Origin: Streptomyces sp. B21-105
GTDB lineage: Bacteria > Actinomycetota > Actinomycetes > Streptomycetales > Streptomycetaceae
DNA length: 64,000 nt
Direction: 5' to 3'
Assembly: GCF_036898465.1 (NCBI RefSeq)
Contig: NZ_JARUMJ010000001.1
Location: forward strand, 4,402,001-4,466,000
This document shows, in pieces, positions 1 through 8,319 of the stretch (positions are counted from its first letter, which is position 1; every line of letters starts with the position of its first letter). The notes beneath the pieces were generated by a model, which made no database searches, was not told where the DNA came from, and saw nothing but the letters and a program-made list of their open reading frames with translations. A program made the position numbers and the translations under genes.

Positions 1-1
1 C

Positions 2-1018
2 GGCGCGAGCCTGCCGAAGTGGTCCCCCTGGGCGATCGCGGCCGGCTCGCTAGTCCTCGCGGCCGTCATCGGCGTCGCCGGGGGCCTGGACAGCAAGGTC
101 CAGTGGGGCCTGATCGCCGGCCTCCTCTTCGTTCTCGGCACGTACGGCGTCGCCGCGAAGGTGGAGGGCCGCCGCCAGGCCAAGGACCGGATCGCGACGT
201 GCCTGGTCTGGGTGGCGTTCCTGCTGGCCGTGGTCCCGCTGGTCTCCCTCCTGTGGACGACGGCCGCGCGCGGCGTGAAGGTCCTGGACGTCTACTTCCT
301 GACCCACTCCATGGGCGTGGTCGCGGACAGCGAGCCCGGCGGAGGCATCTACCACGCGATCCTCGGCAGCCTGGAGCAGGTGGGTCTCGCCACGGCGATC
401 GGCGCGCCCGTCGGCATCCTGACGGCGATCTACCTGGTCGAGTACGGCCGGGGCGGTCTGGCGAAGGCGGTCACGTTCTTCGTCGACGTCATGACCGGCA
501 TCCCGTCCATCGTGGCGGGCCTGTTCATCCTCAGCCTGATGCTGATGCTCGACCTGCAGCCGTTCGGCTTCGCGGGCTCCCTCGCCCTGGCGATCCTGAT
601 GATGCCGGTGATCGTGCGCTCGACGGAGGAGATGCTGAAACTCGTCCCCAACGAACTGCGCGAGGCGTCGCTCGCCCTGGGCGTTCCCAAGTGGCGCACG
701 ATCCTGAAGGTGGTCGTCCCGACGTCCGTCGGAGGCATCATCACGGGCGTGATGCTGGCGGTCGCCCGTATCGCCGGCGAGACGGCCCCCGTCCTGCTCC
801 TGGTCTTCGGCAACCCGTTCATCAACGCCAACCCCTTCGAGGGCGCGCAGGCGTCGCTGCCGCTGTACATCTACCAGCAGTACGCGCAGAGCGCGGGTTC
901 GACGGCGGCCTACGACCGCGCCTGGGCGGCGTCGCTCACGCTGATCGCCTTCGTGATGATCCTGAACCTGGTGGCCCGCGGCATCGCCCGCTGGAAGGCC
1001 CCGCAGACCGGTCGCTGA
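2..1018 (+). CDS. pstA: Phosphate ABC transporter permease PstA, 5' end outside the window
   Basis: Inner-membrane permease of the high-affinity phosphate importer PstSCAB, which moves inorganic phosphate using ATP hydrolysed by PstB. The frame is open from base 2, and the residues before the first in-window start (GTG at 161) form further hydrophobic stretches, so the protein is truncated by the window edge and not started at 161. Several membrane spans follow. The stretch EASLALGVPKWRTIL, then GGIITGVMLAVARIAGETAP, is the EAA-type cytoplasmic loop that docks the ATPase. It lies 50 bp upstream of pstB on the same strand, as in the usual pst operon; pstS and pstC would lie to the left. Identification is secure; only the N terminus is missing. 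Confidence 0.95.
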   Translation, partial: GASLPKWSPWAIAAGSLVLAAVIGVAGGLDSKVQWGLIAGLLFVLGTYGVAAKVEGRRQAKDRIATCLVWVAFLLAVVPLVSLLWTTAARGVKVLDVYFLTHSMGVVADSEPGGGIYHAILGSLEQVGLATAIGAPVGILTAIYLVEYGRGGLAKAVTFFVDVMTGIPSIVAGLFILSLMLMLDLQPFGFAGSLALAILMMPVIVRSTEEMLKLVPNELREASLALGVPKWRTILKVVVPTSVGGIITGVMLAVARIAGETAPVLLLVFGNPFINANPFEGAQASLPLYIYQQYAQSAGSTAAYDRAWAASLTLIAFVMILNLVARGIARWKAPQTGR

Positions 1019-1068
1019 AGCGGCCATGCAGCGACTGATCCATATGACCGGGAAGTGAAGTGGAAGAC

Positions 1069-1845
1069 ATGGCCAAGCGAATCGACGTCAGCGGGCTGAG
1101 CGCGTACTACGGGTCCCACAAGGCCATCGACGACATCTCGATGACCGTCGAGCCGCGCTCGGTGACGGCCTTCATCGGCCCCTCCGGCTGCGGCAAGTCC
1201 ACGTTCCTGCGCACGCTGAACCGCATGCACGAGGTGACGTCGGGCGGCCGGGTCGAGGGCAAGGTGCTGCTGGACGACGAGGACCTGTACGGGGCGGGCG
1301 TGGACCCGGTGTCGGTCCGCCGCGAGGTCGGCATGGTCTTCCAGCGACCGAACCCGTTCCCCACGATGTCGATCTTCGACAACGTGGCGGCCGGCCTGCG
1401 CCTGAACGGCTCCTACAAGAAGAGCGAACTGGCCGACATCGTCGAGAAGTCCCTCCAGGGCGCGAACCTCTGGAACGAGGTCAAGGACCGCCTCAACAAG
1501 CCGGGCGCGGGCCTGTCGGGCGGCCAGCAGCAGCGGCTGTGCATCGCCCGCGCCATCGCGGTGGAGCCGAAGGTCCTGCTGATGGACGAGCCCTGCTCGG
1601 CCCTCGACCCCATCTCGACGCTCGCCATCGAGGACCTGATCGGCGAGCTGAAGGAACAATTCACGATCGTCATCGTGACGCACAACATGCAGCAGGCGGC
1701 GCGCGTCTCGGACCGCACGGCCTTCTTCAACCTGGCCGCGGTCGGCCGGCCCGGCAAGCTGATCGAGCTGGACGACACCGCGCGCATCTTCTCCAACCCG
1801 TCGGTGCAGGCCACCGAGGACTACATCTCGGGCCGCTTCGGCTGA
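1069..1845 (+). CDS. pstB: Phosphate ABC transporter ATP-binding protein PstB
   Basis: Cytoplasmic ATPase that powers the PstCA channel (ATP + H2O + external phosphate gives ADP + Pi + internal phosphate). The 258-residue product has all ABC motifs: Walker A GPSGCGKS at residues 37-44, Q-loop FQRPNPFP, signature LSGGQQQR from 149, Walker B VLLMDEP from 169, and H-loop His 205. The motif VFQRPNPFP and the C terminus [10 protein letters not shown] are typical of PstB. I chose the ATG at 1069 (MAKRIDV); a GTG at 1060 is in frame with a GGAAG 4 bp upstream and would add three residues. It is the last gene of the pst operon here; a hairpin follows at 1892. The family is normally induced by phosphate starvation through PhoP; no PHO box is visible inside this short stretch. 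Confidence 0.97.
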   Translation: MAKRIDVSGLSAYYGSHKAIDDISMTVEPRSVTAFIGPSGCGKSTFLRTLNRMHEVTSGGRVEGKVLLDDEDLYGAGVDPVSVRREVGMVFQRPNPFPTMSIFDNVAAGLRLNGSYKKSELADIVEKSLQGANLWNEVKDRLNKPGAGLSGGQQQRLCIARAIAVEPKVLLMDEPCSALDPISTLAIEDLIGELKEQFTIVIVTHNMQQAARVSDRTAFFNLAAVGRPGKLIELDDTARIFSNPSVQATEDYISGRFG

Positions 1846-1891
1846 CCGGACACCTCGCGGTGCTGCATGGCGGTGCCACCGCGAGGCACAC

Positions 1892-1929
1892 GAAAGGGCC
1901 CGCCCCTGCTCCCGGGGGCGGGCTCTTTC
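1892..1929. terminator. Hairpin between convergent pstB and pit
   Basis: Fifteen-base arms (1892-1906 and 1915-1929) pair with one G-T mismatch around an 8-base loop. A-rich left and T-rich right ends (GAAAG...CTTTC) make it plausible as a bidirectional terminator for the convergent pstB and pit transcripts. Confidence 0.7.
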
Positions 1930-1941
1930 CTCGACTCAAGA

Positions 1942-1986
1942 GGATCTGGAGGATCTAGAGGATCTGGAGGATCTGGAGGATCTAGA
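1942..1986. repeat. Five tandem 9-bp repeats GGATCTRGA over the pit stop codon
   Basis: Five consecutive copies of GGATCTGGA or GGATCTAGA. The last copy contains the reverse-strand TAG stop of pit (1982-1984), so array length changes could alter the end of the pit frame. No function is evident. Confidence 0.9.
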
Positions 1987-2980
1987 GGAAGGCCAGATCC
2001 ACGATCCAGAAGGCGCACGCGGCGACGATCGCGGCCGCCGGCATGGTGATGAACCAGCCCATCACGATGTTCTTGGCGACCCCCCACCGCACGGCGTTGA
2101 TCCGCTTCGTCGCTCCCACGCCCATGATCGCCGAGGTGATCACATGAGTGGTCGAGATCGGCGCGTGGAACATGAACGCGGTGGTGAACATGATCCCGGC
2201 GCCGGTGGTCTCGGCGGCGAAGCCCTGCGGCGGGTCCAGTTCGATGATCTTCCGCCCGAGCGTGCGCATGATGCGCCACCCGCCCGCGTACGTGCCGAGC
2301 GACAGCATCACGGCGCAGGCGATCTTCACCCACACCGGGATCGGTGCGTCGGCGCTCTGGACGTCGCCGATGACGAGCGCCATCACCACGATGCCCATCG
2401 TCTTCTGCGCGTCCTGCAGACCGTGCCCCAGCGCCATGCCGGCCGCCGACACCGTCTGAGCTATGCGGAAACCCCGCTTGGCCTTGTGCGGATTGGCCCG
2501 CCGGAACATCCACAGGATGGCGGTCATCACCAGATAACCGGCGACGAGTCCGACCACTGGCGACAGGAACATCGGGATGACGACCTTGTCGAGCACCCCG
2601 GACCAGATGACCTCCGTACCGCCGGCGAGCGCCGCGCCCACCATGCCGCCGAACAGCGCGTGGGACGACGACGAGGGCAGCCCGAAGTACCAGGTCACGA
2701 GGTTCCAGACGATCGCGCCGATCAGCGCGGCGAACAGGATCCCCATGCCCTTGGAGCCGTCGGGGGTCTCGATCAGCCCCTTGCTGACGGTGTGCGCGAC
2801 GCCACTGCCAAGGAAGGCGCCGGCGAGGTTCATCACCGCGGCCATGGCCAGCGCGGCGCGCGGCGTCAGCGCCCGGGTGGAGACCGACGTGGCGATCGCG
2901 TTAGCGGAGTCGTGGAAACCGTTGGTGTAGGTGAATCCGAGCGCGACGCCGATGGTCACGATCAGAGCGAAGGTGTCCAT
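1982..2980 (-). CDS. pit: Low-affinity inorganic phosphate transporter, Pit family
   Basis: Integral membrane phosphate:proton (metal-phosphate) symporter of the PiT family, giving uptake when phosphate is plentiful. The 332-residue product has about ten hydrophobic segments and the family's inverted signature: NGFHDSANAIATSVSTRAL near residue 20 and GLQDAQKTMGIV in the second half. I start at the ATG at 2980 (MDTFALIVTIGVALGF), because the longer frame upstream runs into the preceding gene; an AAGGAGTCC within the end of that gene is the ribosome site. It lies 7 bp behind a DUF47 gene, the standard pairing. It corresponds by recall to S. coelicolor pitH1 (SCO4138). Confidence 0.93.
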   Translation of the reverse strand: MDTFALIVTIGVALGFTYTNGFHDSANAIATSVSTRALTPRAALAMAAVMNLAGAFLGSGVAHTVSKGLIETPDGSKGMGILFAALIGAIVWNLVTWYFGLPSSSSHALFGGMVGAALAGGTEVIWSGVLDKVVIPMFLSPVVGLVAGYLVMTAILWMFRRANPHKAKRGFRIAQTVSAAGMALGHGLQDAQKTMGIVVMALVIGDVQSADAPIPVWVKIACAVMLSLGTYAGGWRIMRTLGRKIIELDPPQGFAAETTGAGIMFTTAFMFHAPISTTHVITSAIMGVGATKRINAVRWGVAKNIVMGWFITMPAAAIVAACAFWIVDLAFL

Positions 2981-2987
2981 GAAGGGC

Positions 2988-3608
2988 TCAGGACTCCTTG
3001 ACCGCGATGGTCTCCACCGTGTTGGCCACGTGCTCGAAGGCGTCGGCGGCCTCCTCCAGCACATCCACGATCTGCTTCAGCTTGAGCACCTCGATGGCCT
3101 CGTACTTGCCGTTGAAGAGATGCGCGAGCAGCTTCCGGTGGATCTGGTCGGCCTGGTTCTCGAGCCGGTTGACCTCGATCCAGTACTCGGTGAGGTTCTC
3201 CATGGTCCGCAGGTTCGGCATGGCCTCGGCGGTCAGCTCGGCCGCCCGGGACAGCACCTCGATCTGCTGCTCGACGCCCTTGGGCAGTTCCTCGATGTTG
3301 TAGAGGACGACCAGGTCGACGGCCTCCTCCATGAAGTCCATGATGTCGTCGAGGGAGGACGCGAGGTTGTAGATGTCCTCGCGGTCGAACGGCGTGATGA
3401 ACGAGGAGTTCAGCTGGTGGAAGATCGCGTGCGTCGCGTCGTCGCCTGCGTGCTCCGCGGCCCGCATGCGCTCTGCGATCTCGGCCCGGCCGGCGGGGTC
3501 CGCCCCGAGCAGTTCCATCAGGAGTTTCGAGCCCGTGACGATGTTGTCCGCGGATGCGGCGAACATGTCGTAGAAGCTCGTCTCCCTGGGGGTCAGACGA
3601 AAGCGCAC
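2988..3608 (-). CDS. Pit accessory protein, DUF47 / PhoU-like
   Basis: Cytoplasmic helical-bundle protein of the DUF47 (YkaA, PhoU-like) family, which partners Pit transporters and is thought to modulate their activity. The 206 residues are almost entirely helical with the family stretches FYDMFAASADNI near the start, FITPFDREDIYNLASSLDDI in the middle and VLEEAADAFEHVANTVETI at the end. I chose the GTG at 3608 (VRFRLTPRETSF) because GAGGA sits 7 bp before it; the ATG at 3629 would add seven residues but has no ribosome site. It is first in a two-gene operon with pit. Confidence 0.92.
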   Translation of the reverse strand: MRFRLTPRETSFYDMFAASADNIVTGSKLLMELLGADPAGRAEIAERMRAAEHAGDDATHAIFHQLNSSFITPFDREDIYNLASSLDDIMDFMEEAVDLVVLYNIEELPKGVEQQIEVLSRAAELTAEAMPNLRTMENLTEYWIEVNRLENQADQIHRKLLAHLFNGKYEAIEVLKLKQIVDVLEEAADAFEHVANTVETIAVKES

Positions 3609-3773
3609 GTTGGGGTCCTCAAGATGCATCGGTTTCGGTCAGGCTGATGCTAGGCGCATCATCCGGCCACGGCTAATGGGGCCGCCCCCAGTGTCGCCCA
3701 TGGGCCGCAGCGGTCTGCAGGGGGGCGACCGGACCGCCCGGACGGGGACCGGGTTCCCGCCGAAGTTCGGTAC

Positions 3774-3796
3774 CATATACCCAGTAGGGGTATATG
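3774..3796 (+). promoter_or_regulatory. CsoR operator upstream of csoR
   Basis: Perfect inverted repeat CATATACCC-AGTAG-GGGTATATG, ending 26 bp before the csoR start codon. The ATACCC...GGGTAT core is the known recognition pattern of copper-sensing CsoR repressors, so autoregulation is expected. Copper binding to CsoR would release it. Confidence 0.85.
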
Positions 3797-3822
3797 TCGG
3801 AGCCGGAGCGCTGGAGGACACG

Positions 3823-4287
3823 ATGACGACCACCGAGGCCGACGCGGAAGCCCTCTCGGCCCCAGACCCGCTCACCCCTGCCACCCCGGAACACCCGGAA
3901 GTCCCCGAACAGCAGGACGACGCCGAACAGCCGGAGCACGGCAAGGACGCGGACGCCGAGCACGCGGACGCCGAGCACGCGGACGCCGAGCATCCGGCCG
4001 GAGCCGTGCACGGCTACCACGAGCAGAAGGCCGAACACCTCAAGCGCCTGCGCCGCATCGAGGGCCAGATCCGCGGCCTGCAGCGCATGGTCGACGCGGA
4101 CACCTACTGCATCGACATACTCACCCAGGTGTCCGCCTCCACCAAGGCCCTGCAGTCCTTCGCCCTGCAGCTCCTGGAGGAACACCTGCGGCACTGCGTC
4201 GCCGACGCGGCCCTCAAGGGCGGCGACGAGATCGACGAGAAGGTGGAAGAGGCGACGAAGGCGATCGCCCGCCTACTGCGCACCTGA
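3823..4287 (+). CDS. csoR: Copper-sensing transcriptional repressor CsoR
   Basis: Cu(I)-responsive repressor of the DUF156/CsoR family; the apo-tetramer binds operator DNA and Cu(I) releases it. The copper ligands are all present: Cys96 (DTYCIDILTQ), His121 and Cys125 (EEHLRHCV). Length is 154 aa; the first 65 residues are a non-conserved acidic/Pro/His-rich extension containing three copies of ADAEH, which is longer than in most CsoR proteins. I chose the ATG at 3823 because GGAGG precedes it by 5 bp and the palindromic operator lies just upstream, so the longer open frame to 3610 is untranslated. The matching S. coelicolor/S. lividans gene is by recall the studied csoR (SCO4136). Its end overlaps the convergent gene at 4273 by 15 bp. 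Confidence 0.93.
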   Translation: MTTTEADAEALSAPDPLTPATPEHPEVPEQQDDAEQPEHGKDADAEHADAEHADAEHPAGAVHGYHEQKAEHLKRLRRIEGQIRGLQRMVDADTYCIDILTQVSASTKALQSFALQLLEEHLRHCVADAALKGGDEIDEKVEEATKAIARLLRT

Positions 4288-4473
4288 GCCCGCGGCCCCT
4301 TCCCTCCCGGCCCGCTCCTCCTCGCCCACCCGCAGCACCTGGTCGATGCTCTCCATGCTGAGCCGGTCCTCCCCGGCCGCCGAGGCCGCGATGATCAGCT
4401 CCCCGCACAGTTCGATCTCGGCGAGGGCCACGTGGTCCTGAACTGCCGTACCGCCGCCCGGAGCCACGCGCAT
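4273..4473 (-). CDS. Small conserved-looking protein of unknown function
   Basis: A 66-residue frame (MRVAPGGGTAVQDHVALAEI...) with a compact helical core (DHVALAEIELCGELIIAASAAGEDRLSMESIDQVLRVG) followed by a charged tail. The composition looks like a real protein, unlike the Arg/Pro-rich shadow frames around it, and I recall similar short proteins beside csoR in other Streptomyces. The ATG at 4473 has GAGG close upstream; a GTG one codon earlier is possible. It converges on csoR with a 15-bp overlap. No function can be assigned. Confidence 0.55.
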   Translation of the reverse strand: MRVAPGGGTAVQDHVALAEIELCGELIIAASAAGEDRLSMESIDQVLRVGEEERAGREGAAGSGAQ

Positions 4474-4596
4474 CACCTCGTCTCTGCCGTCACCGGCTTC
4501 CTAGAGTAGGGAGCGCTCCGTACGGCGCGCATGGCACGGACGGGCTAGTCCTTACGACCGCCCTGTGGCCGAAAACACTCCGCGCATGCGGTGCCC

Positions 4597-5451
4597 CTAC
4601 TCCGCGATGCGCCCTGCGTAGATGTCGTCCGCGGCCGGCAGCCGCACCTGGACGGGGGCGCCGAAGTCGTACAGCAGGGTCGTCGAGGCGACGGCGACGG
4701 CCTCCCGCTGCTGCCCGTTCACAAAGCTGAACCGGTGCCGGACCTTGCGGATCCGCCCCTCGTCGTCGAGGTAGACGTCGAACGGCACCCGAGCCGTGGC
4801 GAACCCCTTCGCCGCCGCCCGCAACGCATCCCGCCCGCCCGCCGACGCGTTCTCGGCGGCCGCCGTCAGGTCGGCGGTGCCCCGGTAGTGCCGCACCGCG
4901 GTCCCGGCCACCTCGGTCCGCCCCACGTACGTCGCCGTGCGCGTCCCGCGCAGCACCTCGGCGGCGGCGAACGGGTCGGTGGCCCCGCCGGTCACCAGGT
5001 TCCCGTCGGACAGCGTCGCCGTCTCCACCCGCACCCATTTGTCGTCCGGCACCCCGGCTCCCCGGTTCTTCATGAACAGGGCCCCGGGCGCGAGGAGTTC
5101 GGTGATCGGACGGTGCTCACTGGTCCCGGCCGGATCCTGCGGCAGCAGCACCTTCAGCTGCCCGAGCTGCCTGCGGTAGTCGTAGACGCCCTGCCCGCGG
5201 ATGGTGACCAGGGTCCCGCCGGTGGCCATCTCCATCGACGTACGCGCCTTCGACGTACCCGCCGCGACGAGAGCGTCCGCGGCCCGGTGCAGCGTCCGCA
5301 CGGGATCGGCCGCCCGGTCGTCCCGGCCGCCCGGGGCGGCGGCCCCGTCTCCGGAACACCCCGCGGCGCACACGCAGACCCCGGCCACGATCCCGGCCAC
5401 GATCCCGGACCGGACCGCCGCGCCCGTCTTCCTCCGACCCCGCTCCGCCAT
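4597..5451 (-). CDS. Putative secreted lipoprotein, LppX/LprG-like fold
   Basis: A 284-residue protein with a basic N terminus, hydrophobic stretch (SGIVAGIVAGVCVC) and lipobox AAGC, so Cys32 is the expected lipidated residue and the mature protein sits on the outer face of the membrane. The body (repeated beta pattern: tsKARTSMEMATGG, gqGVYDYRRQLGQLKV, KWVRVET, FDVYLDDEGRIRKVRHRFSF) resembles the LppX/LprG/LolA-like class of lipid-handling lipoproteins; this is inferred from pattern only. The start is uncertain: the ATG at 5451 gives a clean signal peptide, while the frame stays open to 5484. It stands alone between a small minus-strand gene and a divergent small gene. Confidence 0.75.
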   Translation of the reverse strand: MAERGRRKTGAAVRSGIVAGIVAGVCVCAAGCSGDGAAAPGGRDDRAADPVRTLHRAADALVAAGTSKARTSMEMATGGTLVTIRGQGVYDYRRQLGQLKVLLPQDPAGTSEHRPITELLAPGALFMKNRGAGVPDDKWVRVETATLSDGNLVTGGATDPFAAAEVLRGTRTATYVGRTEVAGTAVRHYRGTADLTAAAENASAGGRDALRAAAKGFATARVPFDVYLDDEGRIRKVRHRFSFVNGQQREAVAVASTTLLYDFGAPVQVRLPAADDIYAGRIAE

Positions 5452-5578
5452 GACCTGCCAACCCCCAGCCGGTACGTCCGTCACAGACCCCCCGTCGCTC
5501 CGCTTAACGACGGCTGGGTGCCCCCGTCACGCGGACCGGGCCGAAGCCGGGGCGCCGCAGCTGGGTAACGTTGTCCGG

Positions 5579-5749
5579 GTGACGCAGCAGGACGGCTCGC
5601 CCTCCCCCCGCACCGACGGGGAACACCGCACCACAACCGTCGAACAGGGCCGCTTCTGTCTCGCCCGCTGCACCTGCGGCTGGCGCGGCCCGGCCCGCAG
5701 AGCGAGAAGCATGGCCAGATCCGACGCGGAGACCCACGCCCCCGGCTGA
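5579..5749 (+). CDS. Small Cys-rich Streptomyces protein of unknown function
   Basis: A 56-residue product starting at GTG 5579 (VTQQDGSPSP...). The C-terminal half, CLARCTCGWRGPARRARSMARSDAETH, has three cysteines in a CxxxCxC arrangement and matches a motif I recall in several short Streptomyces proteins, which argues for a real gene. There is no clear ribosome site, and the frame is open further upstream inside the divergent lipoprotein gene, so the start is tentative. Function unknown; a metal site is possible. Confidence 0.5.
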   Translation: MTQQDGSPSPRTDGEHRTTTVEQGRFCLARCTCGWRGPARRARSMARSDAETHAPG

Positions 5750-5891
5750 CCGACCACCGCTCCCCCTCACAGACCCCACCGACCCAGGCGGACGTCACCG
5801 TTGCGTCACCGCCGACGGCCGTCGGAACCTGTGCTCTCATGGCCCCGTCTCGCTCCGTGAAGCCGACAGCGGCCGAGGGAAGGCGCACACC

Positions 5892-7421
5892 ATGGAACGG
5901 CGTACGTTCATCGCGGGCGGCACGGCCGCGTTCGCGACGGCAGTGACCGCGTGCACGGCGAACGGCGGCAGGTCCGGACGGACGACGGCGCTCACTACGA
6001 CCAGCGTCTCCGCCCCCGCGAACTGGGCCGCCCTGGCCCGCGGCCTGGACGGCACGCTGGTCCGCCCCGGCGAGGCCTCCTGGGCGGCGGCCCGGCAGCT
6101 CTACAACACCCGCTTCGACAACCTCAGGCCCGCGGCGGTGGCCTACGTCGCCCACGCCGACGACATCCGTGCGGTCATGGCCTACGCCCGCGCCCACCGG
6201 ATCAAGGCCGCGATCCGCAACGGCGGCCACTCTTACGGCGGCTGGTCCTCCGGCGACGGCCGGCTGATCATCGACGTCTCCAAGCTGAACCGGGTCCGGG
6301 CGAGCGGCGGCTCGGCGGTGGTCGGCGCGGGCTCCAAGCTGATCGACGTCTACCGGGCGCTGGCGGCTAAGGGCGTGACGATCCCCGCGGGCTCCTGCCC
6401 GACCGTCGGCGTCTCCGGCCTCGTCCTGGGCGGCGGCCACGGCGTCGTCTCCCGCGCCTACGGCCTGACCTGCGACAGCCTCACCCGCGCCACGATCATC
6501 ACCGCGGACGGCAAACAGCTCACCGCCGACGCGACGAGGAACACCGCCCTCTTCTGGGCCCTGCGCGGCGCCGGCAACGGCAACTTCGGCGTCGTCACGG
6601 AGCTGGAGTTCAGGACGCACCCCGCGCCCCAGGCGGTGACGGGCTACCTCACCTGGCCCTGGTCGAAGGCGGCCGCGGTGGTGAAGGCGTGGCAGGAGTG
6701 GGGCCCGGCCCAGCCCGACGAGATCTGGTCCTCCCTCCACGTGGCGAACGCCCCCGGCGGCACCCCCACCATCTCCGTCGCCGCGTTCTGCATCGGCACG
6801 TACGGCCAGCTGCAGAACGCCGTCGACCGCCTCACGGACCGGGTGGGCGCCCCCGCGACGAACGTGTCCCTGCGCCGACGCACGTACGAGGAGGCGATGG
6901 AGATCTACGCCGGCTGCTCGTCCTTCACCTCGGACGCCCAGTGCCACCTGCCGGGCTCCACGCCGGGCCGCTCCCCGCAGGGCGCGCTGGGCCGGGAGAC
7001 GTACGCGGCCCGCTCGGACTTCTTCGACGTCTCGCTCTCGGCGGCCGGCATCCAGACCCTGCTGAGGCAGATCACATCGGTGCGGGGCGGCTCGGGCAGC
7101 ATCGCGCTGACGGCGCTGGGCGGCGCGGTGAACCGGGTCTCGCCGCTGGCCACCGCCTTCGTCCACCGCCGCTCACGCATGCTGGCCCAGTACATCGCGT
7201 CCTGGCGGGCCGGCACGGCGGGGACGGCGGCGCAGTCCTGGCTGAACACCGCCCACCGCGCGATGGCCCCGTACGCCTCGGGCGCGGCCTACCAGAACTA
7301 CGCGGACCCGGCCCTGACGAACTGGCGCAAGGCCTACTACGGCGACGCGCTGCCCCGCCTGACGCGGCTGAAGCAGCACTACGACCCCAACGGCTTCTTC
7401 ACCTACCCCCAGGCCCTCTGA
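5892..7421 (+). CDS. Exported FAD-linked oxidoreductase, berberine-bridge-enzyme type
   Basis: Flavin oxidase of the VAO/PCMH superfamily with a BBE C-terminal domain; such enzymes oxidise sugars, alcohols or secondary metabolites with O2. In the 509 residues, ERRTFIAGG is a twin-arginine signal and VTAC (Cys21) fits a lipobox, suggesting a Tat-exported lipoprotein. The FAD domain has NGGHSYGG with His113, and GSCPTVGVSG with Cys169; these are the two residues that bind FAD bicovalently in BBE and glucooligosaccharide oxidase. The C terminus NYADPALTNWRKAYYG...YDPNGFFTYPQ is the BBE domain. The start ATG at 5892 follows GAGGGAAGG. The substrate is not predictable. It stands alone, convergent with the PAP2 gene. 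Confidence 0.9.
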   Translation: MERRTFIAGGTAAFATAVTACTANGGRSGRTTALTTTSVSAPANWAALARGLDGTLVRPGEASWAAARQLYNTRFDNLRPAAVAYVAHADDIRAVMAYARAHRIKAAIRNGGHSYGGWSSGDGRLIIDVSKLNRVRASGGSAVVGAGSKLIDVYRALAAKGVTIPAGSCPTVGVSGLVLGGGHGVVSRAYGLTCDSLTRATIITADGKQLTADATRNTALFWALRGAGNGNFGVVTELEFRTHPAPQAVTGYLTWPWSKAAAVVKAWQEWGPAQPDEIWSSLHVANAPGGTPTISVAAFCIGTYGQLQNAVDRLTDRVGAPATNVSLRRRTYEEAMEIYAGCSSFTSDAQCHLPGSTPGRSPQGALGRETYAARSDFFDVSLSAAGIQTLLRQITSVRGGSGSIALTALGGAVNRVSPLATAFVHRRSRMLAQYIASWRAGTAGTAAQSWLNTAHRAMAPYASGAAYQNYADPALTNWRKAYYGDALPRLTRLKQHYDPNGFFTYPQAL

Positions 7422-7440
7422 GACGCCCGGAGCGGAAAGC

Positions 7441-8151
7441 TCAGGCGGCGAGATCCCGCTCCTCCGCGGCGACCCCGGTCCGGGCGCCGCGGGCGAGCCC
7501 TTCGCGATCGCCGGCCCGAGCCGAACGGCTGCGCACCAGCCACCCCATCCGGGGCGACCGGTCGACGGCCCTCAGCACCGGGGTGAGCAGCATGGAGGCG
7601 ACCGGCGACAGCAGCAGCGCCACGGCGGTGCCGAGCGCGAACCCGCCGACCACGTCGGTCGGGTAGTGCACGCCCATGTAGACCCGGCAGAATCCCTCGA
7701 GCAGGGCGACCCCTATCCCGACGAGCCCGAACTTCCGGTTGGCGACGAAGAGCCCCACGGCCATGGCCATGGTGAGGGTGGCGTGGTCGCTCACGAACGA
7801 GTAGTCGGTCTTGCCCGAGACGAGCACCTCGAGGCCCTGGTGATCGCGGAAGGGCCGCGGCCGCTCGACGAACCCCCTTATCGGCACGTTCACCAGCACG
7901 GCGACGGCGGCGGCGAGCGGCGCCCACACCAGGGCGGCCACGGAGGAGGCGGCCTCCTCGGCGGTGCCCGGCCGGCGGCGCACTCCCCACCAGCACGCCA
8001 CGATCAGCAGCATCATGGCGAACAACAGCCCGTACTCACCGACGAACTCGACGATGCGGTCGAACCAGTGCGGGGCGTCCTTGGCCAGCCCGTTGATGTC
8101 ATAAAGCAGGTCGACGTCGGGGTTCGACCCGGATTCGGCGAGTCCAGCCAT
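7441..8151 (-). CDS. PAP2-family membrane phosphatase
   Basis: Integral membrane phosphatase of the type 2 phosphatidic acid phosphatase superfamily, acting on lipid phosphates or undecaprenyl pyrophosphate outside the membrane. The 236-residue protein has about six hydrophobic segments and the three catalytic motifs: R92 x6 RP (R99-P100), SDHAT with His123 (usual PSGH), and R156 x5 H162 xxx D166 (CRVYMGVHYPTDVVGG). I chose the ATG at 8151 (MAGLAESGSN); the longer frame adds only an Arg-rich stretch. A gap of 19 bp separates its stop from that of the convergent flavin oxidase. Substrate unassigned. Confidence 0.9.
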   Translation of the reverse strand: MAGLAESGSNPDVDLLYDINGLAKDAPHWFDRIVEFVGEYGLLFAMMLLIVACWWGVRRRPGTAEEAASSVAALVWAPLAAAVAVLVNVPIRGFVERPRPFRDHQGLEVLVSGKTDYSFVSDHATLTMAMAVGLFVANRKFGLVGIGVALLEGFCRVYMGVHYPTDVVGGFALGTAVALLLSPVASMLLTPVLRAVDRSPRMGWLVRSRSARAGDREGLARGARTGVAAEERDLAA

Positions 8152-8319
8152 GGTGCTGCGGCCCCTTCGTCGTGTTCTGCTCGGCGCGGCTCGCATGCGC
8201 CCGCTCCAACAGGAACGCACGACTCCCGTTGATACGTTCCACTCTCCACTGAATGATCACTCAGACGTTATCGAAGAGAGACGGATCGGCGCAGCTCAGC
8301 GCTGAGGCTCCGGCCCGCC

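Noticed and set aside
3610..3822. Extended csoR frame starting at 3610
   Set aside because: The strong ribosome site and operator place the start at 3823; the upstream part would translate the operator.
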